DNA from: Pyxicephalus adspersus
Lineage: Eukaryota; Chordata; Amphibia; Anura; Pyxicephalidae
Assembly: GCF_032062135.1 (NCBI RefSeq)
Contig: NC_092860.1
Location: 69,610,569 to 69,674,568, forward strand
Length of the DNA stretch: 64,000 nucleotides
Direction: 5' to 3'
Shown piece after piece: positions 22,863 through 34,470 of this stretch. Numbering within the stretch: position 1 is the first letter of the stretch; each line of letters starts with the position of its first letter. The notes beneath the pieces were generated by a model. The model ran no database searches. It worked only from the letters and a program-made list of their open reading frames with translations, and was not told the origin of the DNA. A program made the position numbers and the translations under genes.

Positions 22863-22919
22863 AAAAAAATATGAATTTTTCAAAAGCCTTATAAAGTAAG
22901 GAACACCATTATTATGAAC

Positions 22920-24005
22920 TATCATTGTACAGCCACCTCATGGCAGCCTTTTCCTCTAAGGTGTATCATCTTATCAGCAGGCATCTCTCCATTCTCCACT
23001 GCAGCTGCCATGCCAAGCAGCAACACCATGACTATGGCTGAGCTAAAAATGTAGGAGGTCTGTACATAGATTATAAAACATATGTTGCCTTTACTGCTGA
23101 CGTTTGCGTTACAGTGAACAAAAACTTGATGCACTGTAAACTCACTTACACAAAGTGACCCCTTACCTATACACCATCTAAAAAACTCTACAGACAATGT
23201 AATAGATAAGATAGAGGAACTTGTTGCAAACCATTGCTGATGAACCAAACAGATCGCAACTTACTGCGGACACATAGAGAAGACAAACAAGACTTTTCCA
23301 TGTCAAATGCTATTCAGAAGACATTCACACCCCATTAACTGTTTGTGGACTATTATACTTATATAGACTTTCAAGAAAAATCTATTTGACCATTAGGGCT
23401 TGAAGACATTAGGATTCCATAGGCCATCACTTGGAATGAGGAATGACTTTGTATTTCTGTAAAGATTGATGAATTTGATTTGAACTTGTTTTGATCTGAA
23501 TTTATATGCTTTAACTGCCTAAGCATTTGATTTTCATTAAACCTTTAACTAATTAGGATCTACTGTCTTATTTCTGATGGTCTGTTAGAAGACCCCCTAA
23601 AAGACAGCCTCTGAAGCCTCTAATTGGGCATGCCATGAAATGGCAGAACATTTAACACTTGTCTTGAAGGATTAGCTGGCCAATAGACTAAATGTTTGGC
23701 CAGAAGTGTCTGAGTAAATTCCATGAGTTTCATGTTTGAGAATGTTTTCAGTGTTGCAGGTGGAACTGGTACTCCAAAGTAGACTACAAGGTCTGCCACC
23801 TGTGAGGAGTGGTTTGACATTCATTAGAATATATTAATCCTGGTGTACGCAGGAACATATGGAGTTCCTGTTTTATTTCTGGGCTTTCATTTTGGCCCAT
23901 ACTTCTCTTGCCAAGGAGTAATTGTACCAATAACAATAACCCCAGCGCAACCACCAATAGCACAATTAGAGGTGAAATAATGTTGTCTAAGGTTTCCCTA
24001 AGTTG
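22920..24005 (-). repeat. Unclassified repeat, copy 1 (partner at 26440-27350)
   Basis: Two blocks recur in the same order and spacing in the second copy. One is a TAGATTATAAAACATATG block near 23068-23090. The other, about 0.85 kb on, reads GTAATTGTACCAATAACA...AGCACAATTAG (23918-23968). On the minus strand the second block encodes a hydrophobic stretch (PLIVLLVVALGLLLLVQLLL) and the first part of FIIYVQTSYIF. There are open frames at 22922-23248 and 23620-23820, but the family is unknown to me. It could be a decayed gene or envelope-like sequence; neither is shown. Confidence 0.4.
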
Positions 24006-24289
24006 TCAAAAAAAAAAAAAACATTCTTTGTGATTTTCATTTAAAACCAGTTTTGAAAAACAATCCAAATTCTTGCACATATTGCTATTATGTACTAAGC
24101 ATATCTGACTGTCCCTGTTACCACTCTGCTCGACGATCATCTGCTCAACAAGCTGCAGCATTATCTGCATCCCTGTAGCTGTAAATTTCCATCTCTTCTT
24201 GGCATCCCCTGCACAGAAACTGCACAGCTGAAGGGAATTCTGGAGACTGTGCTGCAGACAATGAGCAGATTGTTCAATCCTGTCCTGCC

Positions 24290-24487
24290 ATCGGCTGCCA
24301 AGCCAGTTCAAGGCCCAGCTTGCTGGATCCTCAGTGGATTTCCTGCTTCTCTGTTAGCAAGTTCTCTTTTCTCCGGAGCAGCGGGTTGCCGGCCGGCATT
24401 AGGCCGGATCGGCCAGGGGGCGTTAGGCCGGAACAAACTACCTGCTAGGCCATATCTGGCCTAAAGGCCAGAATTTGCAGACCCCTG
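24290..24487. mobile_element. hAT-type MITE end
   Basis: The sequence ends AAATTCTGGCC-type inverted (plus strand GGCCAGAATTTGCAGACCCCTG, 24466-24487). Read on the minus strand this is CAGGGGTCTGCAAATTCTGG, a typical hAT terminus. GC-rich GGCCGG repeats precede it. The other terminus was not found. The LINE at 24490 starts immediately after. Confidence 0.5.
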
Positions 24488-24489
24488 TC

Positions 24490-25440
24490 CTAGAGAATTT
24501 GATAAAGAACCACATGGAGAAGTTTCTGATAGTCAACATAGATTCAAGAAAGACAGACGTTGTCAAACAAATTTACTCTCTTTTTCTGAGGAAATAAGTA
24601 AACAGGTAGACAGTGTAGTAGCAGTTGATATAGTGTACTCGGACATTGCTAAGCATTTGACACTGTACCCCACAGACGGTTAATATGCAAGTTAGGGTCA
24701 ATAGGTTTAGAAACGTCAATCTGTAAATGGATAGGGAATTATCTTAAAGACCACATCCAGAAATTAGTGATTAGTAAATCATACTCTGGATGGACTAAGG
24801 TTATTAGTGGTGTACCCCAGGGTTCAGTGTTGGGACCTTTACTGTGTAACATCTTTATAAATGATATAGAGTTTGGGATTAAGAGTACTATTTCTGTGTT
24901 TGCAGATGACACCAAACTATGTAATGGAATTAAGTCCATACAGGATGTCTATAATCTACAAGCAGACTGTACTGTTTGATTGGACAGCCAAGTGGCAAAT
25001 GACATTTAATATTGAGAAATGTAAAGGTATGCACTTGGGGGATAACATGCATGCTTCATACTGTCTAGGGGGAATCAATTGGGGGAGTCAAAACTAGAAA
25101 AGGATCTGGGGGTTCTGGTGGATCATAGACTTATTATTAGCATGCAATGCCAAGCAATATAAAAAGCTAGCAAAGTACTATCTTGTATTAAAAGATGAAT
25201 AGATTGCTCAAATCCAGACATATTCCTGCCCCTGTACAAAGCATTGGTCAGACCACATCTGAAAATATGCAGTCCAATTTTGGGCGACAGTTCACAAAAA
25301 GGACATTGTGGAATTGGAGAGTGTGCAGAGAAGGGCGAATAAACCGAAAAATGGAATGGAGGAGCTAAACTATCAGGAGAGATTAGCTCAATTGAATCTA
25401 TTCTCCTTTGAGAAGAGGAGAATATGATCACGCTTTATAT
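24490..25440 (+). mobile_element. CR1/jockey-like LINE reverse transcriptase fragment
   Basis: Reverse transcriptase in mixed frames: DSQHRFKKDRRCQTNLLSF (about 24530-24588), then KVISGVPQGSVLGPLLCNIF and an intact catalytic FADD box (24899-24910) in the frame at 24767-24979. Downstream are KWQMTFNIEKCKGMHLG, HLGGINWG-like residues and a thumb block (VHKKDIVELERVQRRANK, EELNYQERLAQLNLFSFEK). There is no 3' UTR or tail, so it is truncated near 25440. Same family as 9566-10799, but here the catalytic box is preserved. Confidence 0.88.
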
Positions 25441-26439
25441 ATATAAATGTAAGACCACTTAAATATTTTTATGCCCCACTTAGAGATTTTATTTTGTGAG
25501 GATTGGAATGTGTACATGTGTGGATAATTAAAAATATGCAGAATCCTTTAGAGACCCGAAAAAGACAGTCCGTGTAGATTTTATTTACACGTGTTACTAT
25601 ACATTCCTCTAGAGATGAGGTAAAAGAGGATAGAAATTTGAAAAGCTAATCAACCAGGCACTTTAAAATCTGCCCCAATTAAAGGGTCCCTGTCAAGTTC
25701 AGAGTCCCCTGAAATGAGGGCAACACATTACCTTCCACCTAATCCTAATGCAGCAGTTCAGTAAACTTTAAAGATACATATACAGATCTAACATACCTTT
25801 AATACCTCTCTTTTTTTATTGAGGATTTGTACAGAAAGAATATTATGCGTACCAATATAATAAAGAAGTTACAAGAGAAGATAGGATTGTAGATTAGGAA
25901 TTTGGTTAAAATAGTTTTAGTATAGTCTAATATATTAATATGCTTTTCAATGCTTTGGACTATCCAGCTATTATTCTGTATTATTTTTGCAGATTTGATG
26001 TGCTCCTTCAATAATAAAGTAAACTTGTCACTATCTATACTTAAAGACCTATACTACTTTATATGTGGAAATAATGGTCTGGAAATGTTTTTGCTTGGAT
26101 AGGAACTATTCTACAAAAAGGAACTGCTTTAATTTTTCATAATATAATATAATTGTGTTAATCCTTTATAAAATGTGCTTTATGTGCTAAGACTACAGTT
26201 AAAGTAATGTATGTGGATCCCATTGTCTCAAAAAAAGTCCTCCTACAAGACATTCAAGATATTTCAAGAACAAGACAGGGACAAATATGAAGAAAGATGT
26301 TGTAAATAGGAGTACTTCTCGGCTCCTATAAGGAATTCACATCCTGGATAAACAGGGCTTTCCACACAGGAGGTGAATGTAGCACTGTGAATCCACTGCA
26401 TTATAGATAGGAGGGAAAGATAGTGTTATCCTGAAATAG
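25441..26439. other. No recognisable gene
   Basis: AT-rich DNA. I see no frame or repeat I can name. Confidence 0.35.
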
Positions 26440-27350
26440 GGTCAAGAGAAAGGAAATTAGATAAAAATAGCTGTATATAGATTATAAAATATACTATGCC
26501 TATACTAAAAATAGTTACTGCTTTGTTGGCAGATAAAACCCATATGAAAGCTGGGTTCTGTGATGTAATGGTTGGCACTCTGGACTCTGGAACTGACGAT
26601 CCATGTTCAGAACTCTGTAAGACCTTTTTTTTGGAAAATACCATTTCTTTATGGTGATGATGGGTATCACTGACACAAAGGACATTCAAATCCAGCAGTA
26701 GCTTATAATGTAGCTCATTATCTATAGGGTCATCGTGGTTACCCAAAGCTCCCCAAGCATTATTCAAGCAGTGCTCCCATGAAAACTACTTATTTTGAAA
26801 CTTCTTCGGATATGGGACATAGGTACAATACACTGAAATGTCAGGTTTCAGATCTCATCTTTCACCGGTTACTGCTGGTCATTCAACACCTTAACGTGTC
26901 CCAATCTTTAAGACAATTGCTGATTTCCCCAGGAAGCAAGATTACCGAAAGGGAACCTACTTTGCCCTTGGTTTTGTTTGCATCTGACGATTTCAGACTA
27001 GGGTCAAGATATCGCTGGGCCTGCTGTTGCTGAAGGCAGACTTTTTTATGGCTGTTATTGTGGCTTGAAGAGTTTTAGAGATTGTATTATTTGGTGCCTA
27101 AAAGCCTTTTATCTCCTTTCATTTCAGACTGGACAGTCTTGATGCCCATGCTTGGCTTTATCCCATTCATATTCTGATATGGAGCAGTCAAGAAAATGGA
27201 AAATGTAATACTTACATACCGTAATTTTTTGTATTTCTGTACTCCTGTTTCTAATACCCAACAGTAATTGCACCACCATCCCCAACCACCTTAGTACCAC
27301 CACCACAATTACCAAAAGCACAATTAGATAAGAATCAATCACAAAAATGG
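26440..27350 (-). repeat. Unclassified repeat, copy 2 (partner at 22920-24005)
   Basis: A TATATAGATTATAAAATATA block (26473-26492), then about 0.8 kb later CAGTAATTGCACCACC...AAAGCACAATTAGATAAG (27263-27331). On the minus strand the latter encodes LIVLLVIVVVVLRWLGMVVQ, resembling the hydrophobic stretch of copy 1; the first block encodes FIIYIQLFL, resembling FIIYVQTSYI. A tRNA-Gln pseudogene at 26554-26625 interrupts it. Two further partial repeats of TTCAGACTGG follow at about 27353 and 27561. Confidence 0.4.
26554..26625 (+). pseudogene. tRNA-Gln (CUG) pseudogene
   Basis: 72 bases align by eye along the whole length with vertebrate tRNA-Gln: start GGTTCTGTGATGTAATGGTT, then GCACTCTGGACTCTG with a CTG anticodon, and a degraded T arm (CCATGTTCAGAACTCTG). 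It is followed by a run of nine T, a Pol III stop. The anticodon stem is broken on its 3' side and the acceptor stem has mismatches, so it should not fold well. It could be a dead tRNA gene or the head of a tRNA-derived SINE, but no SINE body is seen. Confidence 0.7.
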
Positions 27351-29425
27351 ATTCAGACTGGCCTGCAGTCATGCTGGTGCAGGCTTTACAAGATTCCTAA
27401 CAGAAACATTGCTAGCAATTTTTCAGCATTGACTATATTGAAGCTTTAAATATATAAACACAATTAGAAAAACTAGTTGTTACTGTTCACAAAGTAAAAT
27501 TGCAGCATATTGGCACACTGGCAATGTCTTTCCATTGTGGTGTAAAAATCATAAAAATCCATTCAGACTGGCCCCAGGCTCCAAGATTACCTAAATTGGC
27601 TAAAGAAACCATTGGTCACTACCAATTCTCTACCAAAAATAAGCATTTAAACCTTTTTTTTTTTTTTAAATAAATCTAAATTGAAAATTGAACTTTCCCA
27701 ATTCTGATCGAATTTGGGATTTTCCAAATCTGAGACCCTCTACTAATTTCCTTTAGTGGGCCCCAGGTGCCCAGAGGTCCCAATTTGAACCTGATTACAG
27801 CTAGACACTATAACATCCGTAATATAAAAATATGACAAAAGTTCTGGATTCTCTTTTTTTCTCAAAATACATATTGCTCACAACATACCTAGTTAAAAGC
27901 TAAAACTAAAACATTCTTTTTTTGTCCATCAGAACAAATTTGAGGTCTTACTTATACAGGTCAATCTCTTCAATAATAAAAAAAAGAAAATAGTTCCTTT
28001 TTTCTTCTTCTTTAATCTCTCCTGCCATCCCCCTAAATCCCAATTGTCAATCTTTTTGATAAAATACAATTCTAACCTGGGTATAGGACAGATTAATATT
28101 TAACATACGTATATTAAGATATACTGTTATTATTGCAATACTGTGTGATTCTAATTTTGCATTTTAAAATATGGAGATCTTGTATTTACATTACCTATGT
28201 TTGCTAATTGTCTGCACCTTATACATTCTGTAAACAGGCAGGTAGAATATTTGAAAAAAAAAGCATATTTTAAAAAGTGCTAAGCCTTTACCTGATAAAA
28301 TAACATTTGCCTTTGCCAAATCCATAAAAATAGGACTTTACTTAACAGAGAGAACACACTCAGTGAATATAATAATGCTAGACATCTAAACAAAATTGTG
28401 ATTTCTTTTTGTATTTGTATTACTTTTTACATTGGAATGTAGCGGAGAAAAGTTTGTATATAATCAAATATTTTACACATATTTAACACACATAAATTAT
28501 GTAGAATTTGTAAATTTGATATAGCCACAGCCTTCCTTATCAACATAACTGATAATATAACTTTAAGTGCTAGTGGAGTATATATACAGCTAGAACAAAG
28601 TTGAAATTTTTAGCTGGACCCAAATTTTGTCTCAAGTCTCACAAATACATTTTTGTCTCACAAATGGTCTTCAAAAACCAAGAGAAATGTAACATACCTG
28701 TCTTTTTTCCAACTCCATCTGTCTTACGAGTCACTTTAAGGGAATGTATCCACCTTGTGATCTTTTCATCTAACTTCTTATACTTATGTTGTACTTAGAC
28801 TTATTGCAAAACAAAGTCCATGTTCACTGGTTATATTCCCTCCCCTTGGTGCTAGTCACTGGGCTGAGACCATCACACAATGTTTGCGAAACAGAAGTAC
28901 AAAGTTCCTTGATGTTGCTTTGACCTTTAACATGTATTACTACACCAATAAAGCCTCTTTTATACCTAATATACAGAAAAGTAAATGACAGGCTGCAGGA
29001 AAGCAAAACTACACTAGTGGTAATGGGAATAACATATTTTGCTTTAACATTCATGTGATGACATTTAGAAATATAACTTAAAAAAATTTATTTTATTATA
29101 ATTAATTAATAAGGGTAAATTATATTCAGTGTAATTAACACATCCAGATACCATTTGTTTCAGCGAAGCTGTGCAATAGTATAGTGAAAGTTTTTTGCCA
29201 CCATTTAGTCTACCTTAACATAATGAAATCTTTTTATACTACTTTATTTGGAAACCAGGCTTCTGCATTCAGGAAATAGGAAAACTAGTTGCCTTGCACC
29301 ACACCATGAAAAACAAACCTAGCATTTAGGAAAGTATTGCCAGTTCTGGTACCGCCACATGATGGACTTGCTTCGGTAGAAGGTGATGAGGAATGCACTG
29401 GAGTTGCAGCCAGTTACAACCCTGA
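27351..29425. other. Mostly unannotated AT-rich DNA with one unrecognised minus frame
   Basis: The only frame worth noting is minus 29054-28824 (76 codons). It has a hydrophobic segment (VIPITTSVVLLSCSLSFTFL) after a short N-terminus, so it could be a small membrane or secreted peptide, or chance. No family is recognised. Confidence 0.3.
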
Positions 29426-29429
29426 ATTA

Positions 29430-29766
29430 CCCTGTTTCCCCGATTATAAGGCACTGTTTTATTCCCCTTCTGATCACTCTATGCCATTGATTGTCCCCTT
29501 CTGTTCACTTACCGGTACTTAAGTGTAACTCCGTTAGGGCAGGGATCTCTGTTAGGGCAGGTAACTCCATTAGGGCAGGGATCTCTGTTAGGGCAGGGAT
29601 CAGCAGCTTGCTTCCTGGTGCAGAATCGCGGAGGCGCGTGTGCCGGCTTCTTACTTTCAGTTTTGCTCTGCACTCCAGCCAGCAGGAGACACACACTGCA
29701 GCCAGCATCGAGGAGACACACACAGGATCGGGTATCGGAGGATGTCTTATTGACGGGGAAACACGG
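29430..29766. mobile_element. MITE with TA target duplication and CCNTGTTTCCCCG ends
   Basis: The left end is CCCTGTTTCCCCGATTATAAG and the right end, inverted, is CCGTGTTTCCCCGTCAATAAG. TA flanks both ends (29428-29429, 29767-29768). 337 bp with no transposase. TA duplication suggests Tc1/mariner-type mobilisation, but the superfamily is not proven. Inside is an 18-bp tandem array at 29527-29598. Open frames on both strands here are products of that array. Confidence 0.72.
29527..29598. repeat. 18-bp tandem repeat, four units
   Basis: Units alternate AACTCC and ATCTCT followed by GTTAGGGCAGGG, so it is also a 36-bp dimer repeated twice. The unit is a multiple of three, which creates repetitive open frames on both strands. 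Confidence 0.9.
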
Positions 29767-29806
29767 TATATGAGCATGTTGCCAAATAACTAACAGTTGT
29801 AAAACT

Positions 29807-29978
29807 CAGTAATACCAGTAACATTAAAAATTCTTTAATATAAAAATTAAAAACAAACGATAACACAACAAAACATGCAAACAACATATGCATGAATTAT
29901 CCTCCATATATGTTTTGTTATGTTATCGTTTGTTTTTATTTTTATATTAAAGAATTTTCAATGTTACTGGTATTGTTG
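29807..29978. repeat. Long inverted repeat, about 70-bp arms
   Basis: Left arm 29807-29876 and right arm 29910-29978 are complementary with few mismatches (for example TCTTTAATATAAAAATTAAA against its complement), with a loop of about 33 bases. It probably is a small foldback element of unknown family. Confidence 0.8.
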
Positions 29979-29979
29979 A

Positions 29980-30540
29980 ATACTGCATTTAAAGTGCCTC
30001 ACCTTTTCTTTTTCTAATATTTGTTAATTTGGGATGTGGCAGGTGTAATTTTGTTGAATTAAATGTGGGAGTCTTTAGGTTTGTTTCTTCAAAGCCCTGT
30101 GTTACACTTATGCACAGCAGGTGGAGTGATTGGGCTAATAACACATAAAACTACTTGAGCCAGGAGTTTGCACATGTTCATTTGTTTTTAATATTTAAAG
30201 TGAACTTTAATCTGCAAAAGGATCATTTTAAAGCAAAAATAAAGTAAAAATAAAAAATAAAAATTAAGAATTGTATTGTGCATGTTCATGCTGTTATGCA
30301 AGGTAAACAATACATATTATAAAAATAAAGTATGCGCGGTATATCTATATAAATAAATATATGTTTAGCATTTTTATTGTTGGTAGATTATTTTGACTTT
30401 GTCATTTTAAAAGTAGCTGGTAAGCCAAAAAAGTGTGGGCAATCCAGATCCTAGTCTTCTAAACAGGCCCACGTTTCGCACCGAGTATAAATAAATTGAG
30501 AAACTATATTGTCATTATATATACTGTATTAAGCTATAGA
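29980..30540. other. No recognisable gene
   Basis: AT-rich sequence. The part after 30415 may be interior sequence of the hAT-derived element whose end lies at 30633. Confidence 0.35.
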
Positions 30541-30633
30541 GTGTCATTTTGCAACATTTTTGGTTGGTGGTGTGCTGCAGAATTTTTTCAATGTAAAAAA
30601 TATGCCGTGGCTCAAAAAGGTTGAAAAACACTG
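30541..30633. mobile_element. hAT-type terminus (Charlie-like)
   Basis: The right end reads GGCTCAAAAAGGTTGAAAAACACTG. Inverted, CAGTGTTTTTCAACCTTTTT is a common hAT/Charlie start. The opposite end and the 8-bp duplication (candidate GTGTAATA at 30634-30641) were not found. Confidence 0.5.
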
Positions 30634-30641
30634 GTGTAATA

Positions 30642-31984
30642 TATGTGTATGAATATTCAGTTGACATGATCATGGTACTCTCTGATGTGACTAGAAGTGC
30701 TAGTGCAAATACTTAAAGTATATGATACAGTGAAATCCTGCACTTACCTATTATATGCCTACTATACTTACCTGTACAATACCATACATAGTGCGTATTT
30801 ACATTCAATACATACTAATACAAGAGCAGTGGGAATGTGACCAGGATGGCAGTTGATGAGTCCTCTGTGTTTTGTTGGGGGGATGTCACATGCTGTTCCT
30901 TTGTTGGTCATGTTGCCAAGGATTCATTTTCCTACAGTGTCAAGTATTATGACAGTACTGTTGATGTTCCATTGTGTCGCTTTCAGTGCATGACATAATC
31001 ACATTTGTTACACACGAAGCATCTGCCAGATATAATACAGACACTTTGAAACACATGCATCTTGAGGTAAAGCAGAGGCAGGAAGTGCTTGCAGACATAA
31101 CTTGGCAATATTTAAGTAGGTACATTGTAAATTCATAAGCCTCATGTTTATTTGCAAGGCCCCTTCAATTTGATTATGCTTAGACCTATGTTATTCACTT
31201 CTAGGCAGACTATATTATTTTATATCAATCCTGCAGATAAACATCACTGGGTTCAAATTACTTTCATTGGTGCTAGCGGGTCCCAGAAAACCTGCTCAGT
31301 AGGATGACAAAAGGAGATAGCTAAGCATTCCTCAGTCTGGATAATAAACAGTAAGGTACTGTGTACTATTGTTGTGCTCTATGCACAGTGCAGCTGTATG
31401 CACTCTAACAGAAGCAGAATTCCATGTCCCTGAGTTATATCAGTTGTAGGCATCTAATCAGTCTTGGCAGGTATGGATTGATTAATATATTTTCTGTATT
31501 TAATGGTATTTTTTTGGATACAGAAGATTCTACCTGTAGTTTTATTAGCAAATCTCTGAATGAGATATATCTACAATATATTTTTAGGAATATGGGAGAA
31601 GCATCTGGATTATTATCCGTGAACCGCATTAAGAAGAAAGACTGAGGTTAGAACTAGCTGTGCTATGTATAAAATGGAATATTGAGCTACTGTGAAAAAT
31701 ATATATAGAAGTTATGCTTTATAATAACTTCACAAGGTGGAGAATTATTCTCTTCTTTTGCTTTTATTATCAAAATGTTGGAAATATCTATGTTTTTAAA
31801 CAAATTTTGTAAATAAAGAAATACATTTTTAAGTTTAGCTTTCTTTGAAAATACATGCCTTAAAAATCCAAAATTGATACATTTTTGTATTATTTCTGAC
31901 TGCAAGAAGTACGTCAAAGGAATTTGGCAATTAAAAAACAACTATTGACAGTGACAAAACAGGTGAAATAAAGGTTTTGAGAAA
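30642..31984. other. No recognisable gene
   Basis: AT-rich DNA. Open frames at 30940-31125, 31424-31645 and 31687-31941 are low-complexity and match nothing I know. Confidence 0.35.
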
Positions 31985-32054
31985 AAGAAAGACGCAATCT
32001 TGGCTTTTTTGACAGAAGGATACAATGAGTGTAAGTGTGCTCCCCGACTGAGAT

Positions 32055-32300
32055 GATTGGTATTTCCAGCAGGACAATGCTCCATGTCACACAACCAGGA
32101 AAACCAAACCTCTGAATTACATCAAGAGGAAGATGGATGATCTCAAACCATCAAGCAATGATAAGCTAGTTCTGCCAAAAATCAAAGAGTGGTATGAATT
32201 TACCCAACAACAATGTGAAAAAGTAGTGGAGAGCATGCCAAAATGCATAAAAGCTGTGATTGCAAATCAGGGGTATTTTCCACCAAATTATGACTTCTGA
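32055..32300 (+). pseudogene. Tc1/mariner transposase C-terminal fragment, uninterrupted
   Basis: An open frame of 81 codons without an early ATG. It begins DWYFQQDNAPCHTTRKTK, holding the second catalytic Asp region of Tc1-like transposases (QDNAPCH). It ends EKVVESMPKCIKAVIANQGY plus eight residues and a stop, a normal Tc1 C-terminus. The segment between them that should contain the NPIENLW block and third acidic residue has been deleted in frame (only about 20 residues remain). No N-terminal half or terminal repeat was recognised. Confidence 0.8.
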
Positions 32301-32549
32301 ACATTCTTTAGTCAAAACATTATTGCCATTATGTAAACGGTGGATTTTCTGCAAACACTGCATCATTTCCCTAATTTATGTATTGTCATTTCCTTTAAAA
32401 TTATGCTCTAAACAAAAACATTTTTATTTTGTATAAATATTGTATATTTTTATAAATCAGGAGAGATATTGTCAGCAGTTCTTAAAAACTAAGACGAAAG
32501 ATAAAAAGGCTGAAACCTGAGAAACTGATCATTTATGCATAGGTCTCTT

Positions 32550-32587
<38 letters not shown>

Positions 32588-33446
32588 CATCATTACACTT
32601 TACCACTTTGGTAATAACAAGCAAAGCCTTATAGTCCAGGACAACCCTGATCTATCTTTACCCTTCCCAGACTATCTTTTCTCATCTATATTCAGATTTC
32701 AACACCTACTGTATGTATTTACTCACAAATCTGCCTAGAGAGTTGTTTGACCACTCAGTCTACTGGACTGTGAATTTGGGGTTCTGTCATTTCCATTAAT
32801 TTAGTTTTGCATTTCGTCTTTCTGTCACTAACAGCGTATAAAAGTCTTGTTCATAGTGCTCAATACTGTTCACCAATTTGTGACCAGCTTACCGTCTTCT
32901 GTCCTTTGCATCTTGCCTGTCACAAACTTCTGGTAGCCCTAGAATGTTTGTGTGTGTCTTCATACACATTTGTGCTACTCTATCACATTAGGCTTGGCTT
33001 ACACTGCAGACCTGTCCCTCTTATTTGGGCATAAGGCTGACCTCTATCCATCATGTGGACTTGTTTAGGGCAACCACGTATTGTGCAGTCAATCTCTGTT
33101 GACTGTGGTTTACAAACCTACAAAAAGGATTTAGGAGTGAGAAAATGTATTCATATTACCTTAGTGTGGTATAAATGATTTGATTGCTAAAATGTGCTCA
33201 ACTCTTACTATAACAAAGAATTTCATCATCCGTTTAGTCAAAATCACAATTTCAAATGTTTATTTTTCTTCAAAACTGTAGACAATTAAATGCCATATAT
33301 GGGTTTCCTTGTTGCTTGATGTTGTTGATGACTGTTAAATTTATTGGAGCAAAACTACTAGCAAAACAGTATGAATACCATGGATTTTGTAGCCAATATC
33401 TGGGGCATGGCTACAGCCCTTTACTACCTTCTCCGGTATGCCTAGG
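32301..33446. other. No recognisable gene; (AT)15 at 32556-32585
   Basis: Contains an AT dinucleotide tract at 32556-32585. The frames at 32535-32738, 32807-33034 and 33256-33540 are chance reads. Confidence 0.4.
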
Positions 33447-33454
33447 GTCTATAC

Positions 33455-33711
33455 CAGCATTTCTAAACCAGTTTATTGGAAACTGGAGTTTATTGGTTGA
33501 TTGGAACCCTATGGTTCTTTCAAAAGTTGCTAAGGATTGAGCACTTTAAAACTGGTGCTTCTCAGGAAAGTGACTAATGACCTTTTTTGATGTAAGAGGC
33601 ATTCTTTCCACTGTCCACCACACACATTTACTATAAGCTAAGGATACAGGAATTATAAAAAGGGGTAACATTTTAGGTGCTTATTCATGTTAAAAAGTTT
33701 GAGAAAGGCTG
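33455..33711. mobile_element. hAT MITE with perfect 8-bp target duplication
   Basis: Starts CAGCATTTCTAAACC and ends AAGTTTGAGAAAGGCTG, imperfect inverted termini. It is flanked by GTCTATAC at 33447-33454 and 33712-33719, a perfect 8-bp duplication. 257 bp, non-coding. The interior GGAACCCTATGGTTCTTTC stretch resembles a common frog hAT MITE. Confidence 0.88.
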
Positions 33712-33719
33712 GTCTATAC

Positions 33720-34456
33720 ATGTATCTATAATTCTACATATTATATAGATTGCTTTCAAAAACCTCATTTTAGCAGCAACATCACAGACTTGTTAAGTTT
33801 GGGCATTGGCATATTTTGTGAAGGGATACAGGTGCAATTGAGAAGAGTAAAGGCACCTACGCCTTAAGACATGTATTAATCAATGTTCTTCCTAACCAAA
33901 ATATTTTAGCAAACAAAGGTAAATATTAACTGCACTTCTCAAAAATCAAAAGGAGAGAGTCTACTCCTGCTGAAGCCCATTAAAAGAGAACACTGGGCAT
34001 GACAAGAAACAAACTCTGTATTAAGCTTAATTGGCAACTATCTTGTTCAGAGCCCCCTTTCAGCACATCAAGACATGGGTAGTTTTTTGCTTAACACAAA
34101 AAGATACAACCTTCAGACTTTAAAAGCATAATCTCCAATTTAGTTTTGGTACAAACAGAAGGGACAGCGACAGATAAACAAAATAAAAAGTTATTATTAT
34201 AAAAATACTATGTTCTTTAACAGTGACAGGCGCAATATAAATTTGTACTTCTTTTTGGATTTACATAACTATTGCAATAGGAAAAAATACAAACCAATAA
34301 TGGAAATCTATTGATAATACACAAGAGCACTTGCTATATTAATGTATGCAAAAAATAAAGCAAACACAGAAAAATTTCCTTTGCCAAACACGTAGACGGA
34401 TGAAAATTTGCGGCGTTGAAAGCATCATGAATTGTTTCACGGCCGTTTCAAGAACA
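33720..34456 (-). other. POLE4: POLE4 3' UTR and downstream region
   Basis: Follows the POLE4 stop codon (34457-34459) on the minus strand. I found no canonical AATAAA on the minus strand close by; AATATA occurs at 34336-34341. The 3' end of the transcript is therefore not placed. Confidence 0.35.
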
Positions 34457-34470
34457 TCAATCCAATGTGC
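34457..34470 (-). CDS. POLE4: POLE4 exon 4 (coding part, 14 nt)
   Basis: Only 14 coding bases: completes G, then TLD and stop TGA. Acceptor is TTTTTCTTCCTACTAG. Together with exon 3 it gives the conserved ending LEGTLD, which strongly supports the assignment. 3' UTR continues to lower coordinates. Confidence 0.92.

Noticed and set aside
29491..29793. Repetitive frame with SVRAGI/NSIRAG units, and its mirror on the minus strand
   Set aside because: Product of an 18-bp tandem array inside a MITE; no start context or homologue.
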